From positions 36,043,267-36,107,266 of the forward strand of contig OZ024748.1 of the NCBI GenBank assembly GCA_964016885.1: 64,000 nt of DNA, in the 5' to 3' direction. This document shows, piece after piece, positions 53,018 to 64,000 of the stretch (within the stretch, counting starts at the first letter, position 1; each line of letters begins with the position of its first letter). Source of the stretch: Eledone cirrhosa (Eukaryota; Mollusca; Cephalopoda; Octopoda; Eledonidae). The notes below the pieces were generated by a model. It did no database searches. It had not been told where the DNA came from and saw nothing but the letters and a program-made list of their open reading frames with translations. The translations under genes and the position numbers were made by a program.

Positions 53018-53437
53018 TAAAGGAGTACTAAAGTGAGTTACTGATACGTTATACTATATAGGAGTAAATTTAGTTACTAATACATTACACTATAAAGGAG
53101 TACTAAAGTTGGTTAATAATACATTATACTATAAACGAGTAAAGTTAATTACTAATACATTAAACTATAAAGGAGTAAATTTAATTACTCATACATTATA
53201 CTATAAAGGAGAAAAATCAGTTACTAATATATTACACTATAAAGTAGTAAAGTTAGTTACTAATACGTTATACTATAAAGGAGTAAAGTTAGTTACTAAT
53301 GCATTAAACTATAAAGGAGTACTAAAGTTACTTACTAATACATTACACTATAAAGGAGTACTAAAGTGAGTTACTAATACGTTATACTATATAGGAGTAA
53401 AGTTAGTTACTAATAAATTACTCTATAAAGGAGTACT
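53018..53437. repeat. Satellite A 420-bp module, copy 1
   Basis: The module runs from AAAGTGAGTTACTGATACG to AATAAATTACTCTATAAAGG and includes AAACGAGTAAAGTTAATTAC and ACTCATACATTATAC. It recurs at 54275 (offset 1257) and 57189 (offset 4171) with the same length. Confidence 0.75.
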
Positions 53438-54274
53438 AAAGTGAGTTACTGATACGTTATACTATATAGGAGTAAAGTTAGTTACTAATACATTACACTA
53501 TAAAGGAGTACTAAAGTTGGTTACTAATACATTATACTATAAACGAGTAAAGTTAATTACTAATACATTACACTATAAAGGAGTAAATTTAGTTACTAAT
53601 ACATTACACTGTAATGTAGTAAAGTTAGTTACTAATACATTATACTATAAAGGAGTTAAGTTAGTTACTAATACATTACACTATAAAGGAGTAAATTAGT
53701 TACTAATACATTATACTATAAAGGAGTAAAGTTAGTTACTAATACATTACACTATAAAGGAGTAAAGTTAGTTACTAATACATTACACTATAAGGATTAA
53801 AGTTAGTTACTAATACATTACACTATAAATGAGTACTAAAATTAGTTACTAATACATTATACTATAAAGGTGTAAAGTTAGTTACTAATATATTACACTA
53901 TAAAGGAGTACTAAAATTAGTTACTAATACATTATACTATAAAGAATAAAGTTAGTTACTAATACATTACTCTATAAAGGCGTCCTAAAGTTAGTTACTA
54001 ATACATTATACTATAAAGTAATAAAGTTAGTTACTAATACATTACACTATAAAGGTGTACTAAAGTTAGTTACTAATACATTATACTATAAAGGAGTAAA
54101 GTTAGTTACTAGTACATTACCCTATAAAGGAGTAAAGTTAGTTACTAATACATTACACCAAAAAGGAGTAAAGTTAGTTACTAGTACATTACCCTATAAA
54201 TGAGTACTAAAGTTAGTTACTAATACATTACACTATAAAAGAGTACTAAAGTTACTTACGAATACATTACACTA

Positions 54275-54694
54275 TAAAGGAGTACTAAAGTGAGTTACTG
54301 ATACGTTATACTATATAGTAGTAAAGTTAGTTACTAATACATTACACTATAAAGGAGTACTAAAGTTGATTACTAATACATTATACTATAAACGAGTAAA
54401 GTTAATTACTAATACATTAAACTATAAAGGAGTAAATTTAATTACTCAGACATTATACTATAAAGGAGAAAAATTAGTTACTAATATATTACACTATAAA
54501 GTAGTAAAGTTAGTTACTAATACGTTATACTATAAAGGAGTAAAGTTAGTTACTCATGCATTAAACTATAAAGGAGTACTAAAGTTACTTACTAATACAT
54601 TACACTATAAAGGAGTACTAAAGTGAGTTACTAATACGTTATACTATATAGGAGTAAAGTTAGTTACTAATAAATTACTCTATAAAGGAGTACT
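54275..54694. repeat. Satellite A 420-bp module, copy 2
   Basis: Same module as 53018-53437, with point differences such as TATATAGTAGTAAAG near 54311 and ACTCAGACATTATAC near 54447. It is 2914 bp upstream of copy 3. Confidence 0.75.
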
Positions 54695-57188
54695 AAAGTT
54701 AGTTACTAATACATTAAACTATAAATTAGTAAAACTAGTTACTAATGCATTACACTATAAAGGAGTAAAATTAGTTACTAATACATTACCCTATAAAGGA
54801 GTAAAGTTAGTTACTAATACATTACACTATAAAGCAGTACTAAAGTTAGTTACTAATACATTACACTATAAACGAGTAAAGTTAGTTACTAATAAATTAT
54901 ACTATAAAGGTGTAAAGTTAGTTACTAATACATTAAACAATAAAGGAGTACTAAGTTACTTACTAATACATTACACTATAAAGGAGGAAAGTTAGTTACT
55001 AATACATTACACTATAAAGGAGTAAAGTTAGTTACTAATACATTATACTATAAGGATTAAAGTTAGTTACTAATACATTACACTATAAATGAGTACTAAA
55101 ATTAGTTACTAATACATTATACTATAAAGGTGTAAAGTTAGTTACTAATACATTACACTATACAGGAGTACTAAAGTTAGTTACTAATACATTATACTAT
55201 AAATGTGTAAAGTTAGTTACTAAAACATTACACTATAAAGGAGTACTAAAGTTAGTTATTAATACACTATACTATAAAGGATTAAAGTTAGTTACTAATA
55301 CATTAAACTATAAAGGAGTATTAAAATTAGTTACTAATACATTATACTATAAAGAATAAAGTTAGTTACTAATACATTACTCTATAAAGGCGTCCTGAAG
55401 TTAGTTACTAATACATTATACTATAAAGGAATAAAGTTAGTTACTAATACATTACACTATAAAGGTGTACTAAAGTTAGTTACTAATACATTATACTATA
55501 AAGGAGTAAAGTTAGTTACTAATACATTATACTATAAAGGAGTAAATTTAGTTACTAATACATTACACTATAAAGGAATAAAGTTAGTTACTAATACATT
55601 ACACCAAAAGGAGTAAAGTTAGTTACTAGTACATTACCCTATAAATGAGTTCTAAAGTTAGTTACTGATACATTACACTATAAAGGAGTAAAGTTCGTTA
55701 CTAATAAATTATACTATAAAGGAGTAAATTTAGTTACTAATACATTACAATATAAAGGTGTACTAAAGTTAGGTACCACTACATTCTACTATAAAGGAGT
55801 AATGTTAGTTACTAATACGTTAAACTATAAAGGAGTACTAAAGTTAGATACTAATACATTATACTATAATGCAGTAAAGTTAGTTACTAATACAATACAC
55901 TATAAAGGAGTACTAAAGTTAGTTACTGATACATTACACTATAAAGATTAAAGTTAGTTACTAATGCATTACACTATAAAGGATTACTAAATTTAGTTAC
56001 TAATATACTATACTATGAAGGAGTAAAGTTAGTTACTAAAACATTAAACTATAAAGGAGTACTAAAATGAGTTACTAATACATTATACTATAAAGAGTAA
56101 AGTTAGTTACTAATATATTACACTATAAAGGAGTACTAAAATTAGTTACTAATACATTATGCTATAAAGGAGTAAAGTTAGTTACTAATACATTACACTA
56201 TAAAGGTTTACTAAAGTTAGTTACTAATACATTATACTATAAAGGAGTAAAGTTAGTTACTAATACATTACACTAGAAAGGATTACTTAAGTTAGTTACT
56301 AATACATCATACTATAAAGGAGTAAAGTTAGTTACTCATACATTACACTATAAAGGAGCAAACATTAGTTTCTCATACATAACACTATAAAGGAGTAAAG
56401 TTAGTTACTACTACATTACACTATAAAGGAGTACTTAAGTTAGTTACTAATACATTATACTATAAAGGAGTTAAGTTAGTTACTAATACAATACGCTATA
56501 AAGAAGTAAAGTTAGTTACTAATATATTACACTATAAAGGAGTAAAGTTAGTTACTAATACATTATACTATAAAGGAGTAAACTTAGTTACTAATACATT
56601 ATAATATAAAGGAGTTAATTTAGTTACTAATACATTACACTATAAAGGAATAAAGTTAATTACTAATACATTACACTATAAAGGAGTAAAGTTAATTACT
56701 AATACATTACACTATAAAGGAGTAAAGTTAGTTACTAATACATTACACTATAAAGGAGTAAAGTTAGTTACTAATACATTACACTATAAACGATTAAAGT
56801 TAGTTGCTAATACATTACATTATAAGGGAGTAAAGTTTGTTTCTAACACATTACACTATAAAGTAGTAAAGTTAGTTACTAATACATTATACTCTAAAGG
56901 AGTAAATTTAGTTACTAATAAATTACTCTATAAAGGAGTACTTAAGTTAGTTACTAATACATTATACTATAAAGGAGTAAAGTTAGTTACTAATACATTA
57001 CACTATAAAGGAATAAATTTAGTTACTAATACATTATACTATAAAGGAGAAAAGTTAGTTACTAATATATTACACTATAAAGTAGTAAACTTAGTTACTA
57101 ATACATTATACTATAAAGGAGTAAAGCTAGTTACTAATACATTAAACTATAAAGGAGTACTAAAGTTACTTACTAATACATTACACTA

Positions 57189-57608
57189 TAAAGGAGTACT
57201 AAAGTGAGTTACTGATACGTTATACTATATAGGAGTAAAGTTAGTTACTAATACATTACACTATAAAGGAGTACTAAAGTTGGTTACTAATAGATTATAC
57301 TATAAACGAATAAAGTTAATTACTAATACATTAAACTATAAAGGATTAAATTTAATTACTAATACATTATACTATGAAGGAGAAAAATTAGTTACTAATA
57401 TATTACACTATAAAGTAGTAAAGTTAGTTACTAATACGTTATACTATAAAGGAGTAAAGTTAGTTACTAATACATTAAACTATAAAGGAGTACTAAAGTT
57501 ACTTACTAATACATTACACTATAAAAAAGTACTAATGTGAGTTACTAATACGTTATACTATATAGGAGTAAAGTTAGTTACTAAGAAATTACTCTATAAA
57601 GGAGTACT
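57189..57608. repeat. Satellite A 420-bp module, copy 3
   Basis: Same module, with differences such as AATAGATTATAC near 57287 and CTAAGAAATTACTC near 57581. Following sequence (about 57609-57960) also matches that after copy 2 (54695-55000), so the true repeat here is longer than 420 bp. Confidence 0.75.
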
Positions 57609-57859
57609 AAAGTTAGTTACTAATACATTATACTATAAATTCGTAAAACTAGTTACTAATGCATTACACTATAAAGGAGTAAAATTAGTTACTAATACAT
57701 TACCCTATAAAGGAGTAAAGGTAGTTACTAATACATTACACTATAAAGCAGTACTAAAGTTAGTTACTAATACATTACACTATAAACGAGTAAAGTTAGT
57801 TACTAATACATTATACTATAAAGGTTTAAAGTTAGTTACTAATACATTAAACAATAAAG

Positions 57860-58460
57860 GAGTACTAAGTTACTTACTAATACATTACACTATAAAGGAG
57901 GAAAGTTAGTTACTAATACATTATACTATAAAGGAGTAAATTTAGTTACTAATACATTATACTATAAAGGAGTAAAGTTAGTTTCTAATATTTTACACTA
58001 TAAAGGAGTACTAAAGTTAGTTACTAATACATTATACTATAAAGGACTACTAAAGTTAGTTAGTAATACATTATACTATAAAGGAGTAATGTTAGTTACT
58101 AATACATTACAATATACAGGAGTACTAAAGTCAGTTACTAATACATTATACTATAAATGAGTAAAGTTAGCTACTAATGCATTACACTATAATGGAGTAA
58201 AATTAGTTACTAATACATTACCCTATAAAGGAGTAAAGTAAGTTACTAATACATTACACTATAAAGGAGTACTAAAATTCGTTACTAATACATTATACTA
58301 TAAAGGAATAAAGTTAGTTACTAATACATTAAACTATAAAGGAGTAAATTTAATTATTAATACATTATACTATACAGGAGAAAAGTTAGTTACTAATATA
58401 TTACACTATAAAGTAGTAAAGTTAGTTACTAATACATTACACTATAAAGGAGTAAAGTTA
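57860..58460. repeat. Satellite A segment shared with about 47160-47760
   Basis: Partner of the segment 10.7 kb upstream. Just after it, at about 58478, is TATAAATGAGTACTAAAATT followed by GTTACTATACATTATAC, a version of the anchor used across 27-46 kb. Confidence 0.65.
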
Positions 58461-60576
58461 GTTACTAATACATTACACTATAAATGAGTACTAAAATTAG
58501 TTACTATACATTATACTATAAAGGAGTAAAGTTAGTTACTAATACATTACACTATAAAGGAGTACTTAAGTTAGTTACTAATACATTATACTATAAAGGA
58601 GTAAAGTTAGTTACTAATACATTATACTATAAACGAGTAAAGTTAGTTACTCATACATTATACTATAAAGGTGTAAAGTTAGTTACTAATACATCAAACT
58701 ATAAAGGAGTACTAAAATTAGTTACTAATACATTATACTATAAATGAATAAAGTTAGTTACTAATACATTACACTATAAAGGTGTACTAAAGTTAGTTAC
58801 TAATACATTATACTATAAAGGAGTAAAGTTAGTTACTAATACATTATACTATAAAGTAGTAAAGTTAGTTACTAATACATTATACCATAAAGGAGGAAAT
58901 TTAGTTACTAAAACATTACACTATAAAGGAGTACTTAAGTTAGTTACTAGTACATCACACTATAAAGGAGTAAAGTTAGTTACTAATACATTACACTATA
59001 AAGGAGTAACGTTAGTTACTTATACATTACACTATAAAGGAGTAAAGTTAGTTACTAATACATTACACTATAAAGAAGTAAATTAGTTACTAATACATTA
59101 TAATATAAAGGAGTAAAGTTAGTTACTAATACATTACACTATAAAGAATAAAGTTAGTTACTAATACATTACACCAAAAAGGAGTAAAGTTAGTTACTAA
59201 TACATTACACTATAAAGGAGTACTAAAGTTAGTTACTAATACATTACACTATAAAGTAGTAAAGTTCGTTACTAATACATTATACTATAAAGGAGTAAAT
59301 TTAGTTACTAATACATTACACTATAAAGTGTACTAAAGTTAGTTATTAATACATTCTACTATAAAGAGTAAGGTTAGTTACTAATACATTAAACTATAAA
59401 GGAGTATTAAAGTTAGTTACTAATACATTATACTATAAAGCAGTAAAGTTAGTTACTAATACATTACACTATAAAGGAGTACTAAATTTAGTTACTAATA
59501 CACTATACTATGAAGGAGTAAAGTTAGTTACTAAAACATTAAACTATAAAGGAGTACTAAAATTAGTTACCAATACATTTTACTATAACGGGTAAAGCTA
59601 GTTACTAATACATTACACTATAAAGGAGTACTAAAGTTAGTTACTAATACATTATACTATAAAGGAATAAAGTTAGTTACTAATACATTACACTATAAAG
59701 GTTTACTAAAGTTAGTTACTAATACATTATACTATAAAGGAGTTAAGTTAGTTACTAATACAATACACTCTAAAGGAGTAAATTTAGTTACTAATACATT
59801 ACACTATAAAGAGTAAAGTTAGTTACTAATACATTACACTATAAAGAGTAAAGTTAGTTACTAATACATTACACTATAAAGAGTAAAGTTAGTTACTAAT
59901 ACATTACACTATAAAGGAGTACTAAATTTAGTTACTAATACACTATACTATAAAGGAGTAAAATTAGTTACTAATACATTATGCTATAAAGCAGTAAAGT
60001 TAGTTACTAATACATTACACTATAAAGGAGCAAACATTAGTTACTCATACATTACACTATAAAGGAGTAAAGTTAGTTACTAATACATTATTCTATAAAG
60101 GAGTAAAGTTAGTTACTACTACGTTACACTATAAATGAGTACTTAAGTTAGTTACTAATACATTATACTATAAAGGAGTTAAGTTAGTTACTAATACAAT
60201 ACACTATAAAGGAGTAAAGTTAGTTACTAATACATTATACTATAAAGGAGTAAAGTTAGTTACTAATACATTATACTATAATTGAGTAAAGTTAGTTACT
60301 AATACATTATACTATAAAGGAGTTAATTTAGTTACTAATACATTACACTATAAAGGAGTTAATTTAGTTACTAATACATTACACTATAGAGGAATAAAGT
60401 TAATTACTAATACATTACACTATAAAGGAGTAAATTTAGTTAGTAATACATTACACTATAAAGGAGTAAAGTTTGTTACTAATACAATACACTCTAAATT
60501 AGTAAAGTTAGTTACTAATACATTATACTATAAAGGAGTAAAGTTAGTTACTAATAAATTACACTATAAAGGATTA
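58461..60576. repeat. Satellite A, distal end of the array
   Basis: Ordinary satellite A up to the array edge. It includes a short run of three nearly identical 34-bp monomers at about 59804-59900 (TATAAAGAGTAAAG), which looks like a very local recent expansion. The GAGCAAACATTAG spelling near 60030 also occurs near 51262 and 56358. No gene is visible. Confidence 0.8.
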
Positions 60577-60636
60577 CTGTCTACATATTAATGTAAAATG
60601 TGGGTTGATTATTTGCAATGTTTTCAACACTCAACA
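60577..60636. other. Short non-satellite junction between satellites A and B
   Basis: About 60 bases (starting CTGTCTACATATTAATG and ending CAACACTCAACA) that fit neither satellite. They separate the last satellite A monomer from the first satellite B monomer. I recognise no gene or transposon end. The first B-side monomer reads GGGTCACACATTC, a spelling typical of satellite C and not of B. Confidence 0.7.
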
Positions 60637-62048
60637 GGGTCACACATTCTATATATTAAACTGGGTCACATTCTATATATTAAACTGTGTCTCATTCTAT
60701 ATATTTAACTGGGTCACATTCTATATATTCACCTGGGTCACATTCTATATATTAAACTGGGTCACAGTCTATATATTCACATGTGTCACATTCTATATAT
60801 TAAACTGGGTCACATTCTTTATATTAAACTGGGTCACATCTTATATATTCACCTGGTTCACATTCTATATCTTAAACTGGGTCACATTATATATATTCAC
60901 CTGGCTCACATTCTATATATTAAACTGCGTCACATTGTATATATTAAATTGGGTCACATTGTATATATTAAACTGGGTCATATTCTATATATTCACCTGG
61001 GTCACATTCTATATATTAAACTGGGCCACATTATATATATTAAACTGGGTCACATTCTATATATTCACCTGGGTCACATTCTATATATTAAACTGGGTCA
61101 CATTCTATATATTAATCTGGGTCACATTATATATATTCACCTGGGTCACATTATATATATTAAACTGGGTCACATTCTATATATTAAACTGGGTCACAGT
61201 CCATATATTCACATGGATCACATTCTATATATTCACCTGGGTCACATTCTATATATTTACCCGTGTCACATTCTATATATTAAACTGGGTCATATTATAT
61301 ATATTCACCTGGGTCACATTCTATATATTAAACTGGGTCACATTCTATATATTAAACTGGGTCATATTATATATATTAACCTGGGTCACATTCTATATAT
61401 TAAACTGGGTCACATTCTATATATTAAATTGGGTCACGTGCTATATATTAAATTGGGTCATATTCTATATATTCACCTGGGTCACATTCTATATATTAAT
61501 CTGGGTTACATTATATATATTCACCTGTGTCACATTCTATATATTAAACTGGGTCACATTCTATATATTAAACTGGCTCATATTCTATATATTCACCTGG
61601 GTCACATTCTATATATTAAATTGGGTCACATTCTATATATTAAACTGTGTCACATTCTATATATTCACATGGGTCACATTCTATATATTAATCTGGGTCA
61701 CATTATATATATTCACCTGGGTCACATTCTATATATTAAACTGGGTCACATTATATATATTCACCTGGCTCACATTTTATATATTGAACTGGGCCACATT
61801 CTATATATTCACCTGGGTCACATTCTATATATTAAACTGGGTCACATTCTATATATTCACCTGGGTCACATTCTATATATTAAACTGGGTCACATTCTAT
61901 ATATTAAACTGCGTCACATTCTATATATTCACCTGGGTCACATTGTATATATTAAACTGGGTCACATTCTTTATATTAAACTGCGTCACATTCTATATAT
62001 TAAATTTGCGTCACATTCTATATATTAAACTGGATCACATTCTATATA
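60637..62048. repeat. Satellite B array (24-bp monomers, about 58 copies)
   Basis: Head-to-tail 24-bp monomers; 61321-61344 is a typical one. Two main forms differ at one spot, ATTAAACTGGG and ATTCACCTGGG, often in the order AAAC, AAAC, CACC (72 bp) or AAAC, CACC (48 bp). As 24 is a multiple of three and the consensus has no stop in two frames, two overlapping open frames run almost the whole length (60605-62056 and 60781-62028), reading as FYILNWVT and HILYIKLG repeats. A one-base gain near 62005 (TAAATTTGCG) shifts one into the other. I regard both as by-products and not genes, because there is no unique domain and both frames are equally open. Confidence 0.93.
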
Positions 62049-62469
62049 TCAACTAGTAGTTACATTGTTAGGGTTACACATTCTATATTAAACTGGTTGT
62101 TACATAGTCAGGGTCACACCTTCTATATCAACTTGTTGTTACAAAGTCAGGGTCACACCTTTTATATGACCTGGTTGTTACATAGTCAGGGTCACACATT
62201 CTATATCAACTGGTTGTTACATAGTCAGGGTCACACATTCTATATCAACTGGTTGTTACAAAGTCAGGGTGACACATTCTATATAAACTGGTTGTTACAT
62301 AGTCAGTGTCACACATTCTATATCAACTGGTTGTTACATTGTCTGGGTCACACATCCTATATATAAACTGGTTGTTACATAATCAGGGTAACCCATTCTA
62401 TATATCAACTGGTTGTTACATATTCAGGGTCACACATTCTATATTAAATTAGTTATTACATTGTCAGGG

Positions 62470-63234
62470 TCACACATTCTATATATCAACTAGTTGTTAC
62501 ATTGTCAGGGTCACACATTCTATATATCAACTGGTTGTTACATATTCAGGGTCACACATTCTATATTAAACTAGTTGTTACATTGTCAGGGTCACACATT
62601 CTATATATCAACTAGTTGTTACATAGTCAGAGTTACGCATTCTATATTAAACTAGTTGTTACATAGTCAGGGTCACACATTCTATATTAAACTGTTTGTT
62701 ACATAGTAAGGGTCACATATTCTATATTAAACTAGTTGTTACATAGTCAGGGTCACACATTCTAAATATCAACTGATTGTTACATAGTCAGGGTCAAGCA
62801 TTCTATATTAAACTAGTTGTTACATTGTCATGGTCACACATTCTATATATCAACTAGTTGTTACATAGTCAGGGTCACGCATTCTATATTAAACCAGTTG
62901 TTACATAGTCAGGGTCACACATTCTATATTAAACTGTTTGTTACATAGTAAGGGTCACACATTCTATATTAAACTAGTTGTTACATAGTCAGGGTCACAC
63001 ATTCTATATATCAACTGATTGTTACATTGTCAGGGTCACACATTCTATATTAAACTAGTTGTTACATTGTCATGGTCACACATTCTATATTAAACTAGTT
63101 GTTACATAATCAGGGTCACACATTCTATATTAAACTGTTTGTTACATAGTAAGGGTCACACATTCTATATTAAACTAGTTGCTACATTGTCATGGTCACA
63201 CATTCTATATCAACTGGTTGTTACAAAGTCAGGG
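62470..63234. repeat. Satellite C 765-bp higher-order unit, copy 1
   Basis: The marker ACTGTTTGTTACATAGTAAG occurs at 62691, 62933 and 63134 in this unit and at 63456, 63698 and 63899 in the next, each exactly 765 bp later. A unit is about 19 monomers. The left boundary is approximate, because similarity to copy 2 fades gradually before about 62520. Confidence 0.85.
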
Positions 63235-63999
63235 TCACACATCTTATATATCAACTGGTTGTTTCATAGTCGGGGTCACACATTCTATATATCAACTGGT
63301 TGTTACATAGTCAGGGTCACACATTCTATATTAAACTAGTTGTTACATTGTCAGGGTCACACATTCTATATATCAACTAGTTGTTACATAGTCAGAGTTA
63401 CACATTCTATATTAAACTAGTTGTTACATAGTCAGGGTCACACATTCTATATTAAACTGTTTGTTACATAGTAAGGGTCACACATTCTATATTAAACTAG
63501 TTGTTACATAGTCAGGGTCACACATTCTAAATATCAACTGATTGTTACATAGTCAGGGTCAAACATTCTATATTAAACTAGTTGTTACATTGTCATGGTC
63601 ACACATTCTATATATCAACTGGTTGTTACATAGTCAGGGTCACGCATTCTATATTAAACTAGTTGTTACATAGTCAGGGTCACACATTCTATATTAAACT
63701 GTTTGTTACATAGTAAGGGTCACACATTCTATATTAAACTAGTTGTTACATAGTCAGGGTCACACATTCTATATATCAACTGATTGTTACATTGTCAGGG
63801 TCACACATTCTATATTAAACTAGTTGTTACATTGTCATGGTCACACATTCTATATTAAACTAGTTGTTACATAATCATGGTCACACATTCTATATTAAAC
63901 TGTTTGTTACATAGTAAGGGTCACACATTCTATATTAAACTAGTTGTTACATTGTCATGGTCACACATTCTATATCAACTGGTTGTTACAAAGTCAGGG
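63235..63999. repeat. Satellite C 765-bp higher-order unit, copy 2
   Basis: Partner of the previous unit with no net length change. The match still holds at the window edge: AAAGTCAGGGT ending at 63235 corresponds to the one ending at 64000. More copies may follow beyond the window. Confidence 0.85.
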
Positions 64000-64000
64000 T

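Larger units (their letters stand above)
7677..60576. repeat. Satellite A array, block 2 (about 53 kb)
   Basis: This continues the 36/39-bp satellite of block 1 in the same orientation, with no inverted segment that I could find. I see no unique sequence in it apart from two more copies of the 40-bp insert. The longest open frame (8730-9491, 253 residues) is a run of monomers without a stop. Local indels of one or two bases break the frame many times along the block. The internal organisation is listed as separate higher-order entries. The array ends at about 60576, inside a monomer that begins GGATTA. Confidence 0.95.
62049..64000. repeat. Satellite C array (39-41-bp monomers), continues past the window
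   Basis: Head-to-tail monomers of 39-41 bp; 62941-62980 is a typical 40-bp one. Each has TTGTTACATAGTCAGGG, then TCACACATTCTATAT, then TCAAC or TAAAC and TAGT or TGGT. Length varies with TATATCAAC (39), TATATTAAAC (40) and TATATATCAAC (41), so reading frames do not persist. The core from GGGTCAC to AAACTGG is shared with satellite B, so C looks like B with an added stretch of about 15 bases. No gene is visible; two small open frames (62097-62366 and 63139-63339) are monomer runs. Confidence 0.93.

Noticed and set aside
128..60576. Telomeric or subtelomeric simple repeat
   Set aside because: TTAG occurs in each monomer, but there is no run of TTAGG, TTAGGG or a similar short telomere unit.
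60637..64000. CRISPR array, suggested by regular 24-41-bp repeats
   Set aside because: The repeats abut each other with no unique spacers, differ from one another throughout, and have no cas genes nearby.
1..64000. tRNA, rRNA or other structured RNA genes
   Set aside because: I saw no tRNA-like arms, rRNA core sequence or other conserved RNA motif in either strand outside the Helitron hairpin.

Overview
This window is almost entirely satellite DNA. It looks like nuclear DNA of a eukaryote, most likely an animal and probably an invertebrate. The grounds are three tandem-repeat families filling about 63 of 64 kb, nested higher-order repeats, and a non-autonomous Helitron (a rolling-circle transposon found only in eukaryotes). 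I cannot name the species. I find no tRNA, rRNA, CRISPR array or convincing protein-coding gene. The long open frames exist because the repeat units are 36, 39 and 24 bp, all multiples of three.

Layout. 1-127 is the 3' end of a Helitron cut by the window edge. 128-6731 is satellite A (36- and 39-bp monomers, about 75% A+T). 6732-7676 is a complete 945-bp Helitron with 5'-TC, a terminal hairpin and 3'-CTAG, inserted between an A and a T of satellite A; the uninterrupted site survives near 3966/3967. 7677-60576 is about 53 kb more satellite A, all in one orientation. 60577-60636 is a short non-satellite junction. 60637 to about 62048 is satellite B (24-bp monomers). About 62049-64000 is satellite C (39-41-bp monomers), which shares its core with B and runs off the window.

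Large-scale structure. Satellite A is built from nested higher-order repeats. There is a 7549-bp period carrying the Helitron, seen from 1-127 against 7550-7676. There is a tandem pair of 3344 and 3491 bp (11085-14428, 14429-17919), a partial repeat spaced 2.46-2.76 kb (17458-21935), and a tandem pair of 7298 and 7119 bp (22652-29949, 29950-37068). A mosaic zone of 1.1-2.8 kb units follows (37069-48430), then a family spaced 2.9-3.1 kb (48431-52960) and a dispersed 420-bp module at 53-58 kb. In the 7.2-kb pair the copies differ by whole-monomer gains or losses. Satellite C has a 765-bp higher-order repeat.

There is no gene network here. What the window records is genome dynamics: a Helitron landed once in a satellite array and was then copied as part of that array, and the array grew through duplications at several scales. 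Any role in centromere, heterochromatin or transcription is inference that the sequence alone does not show.
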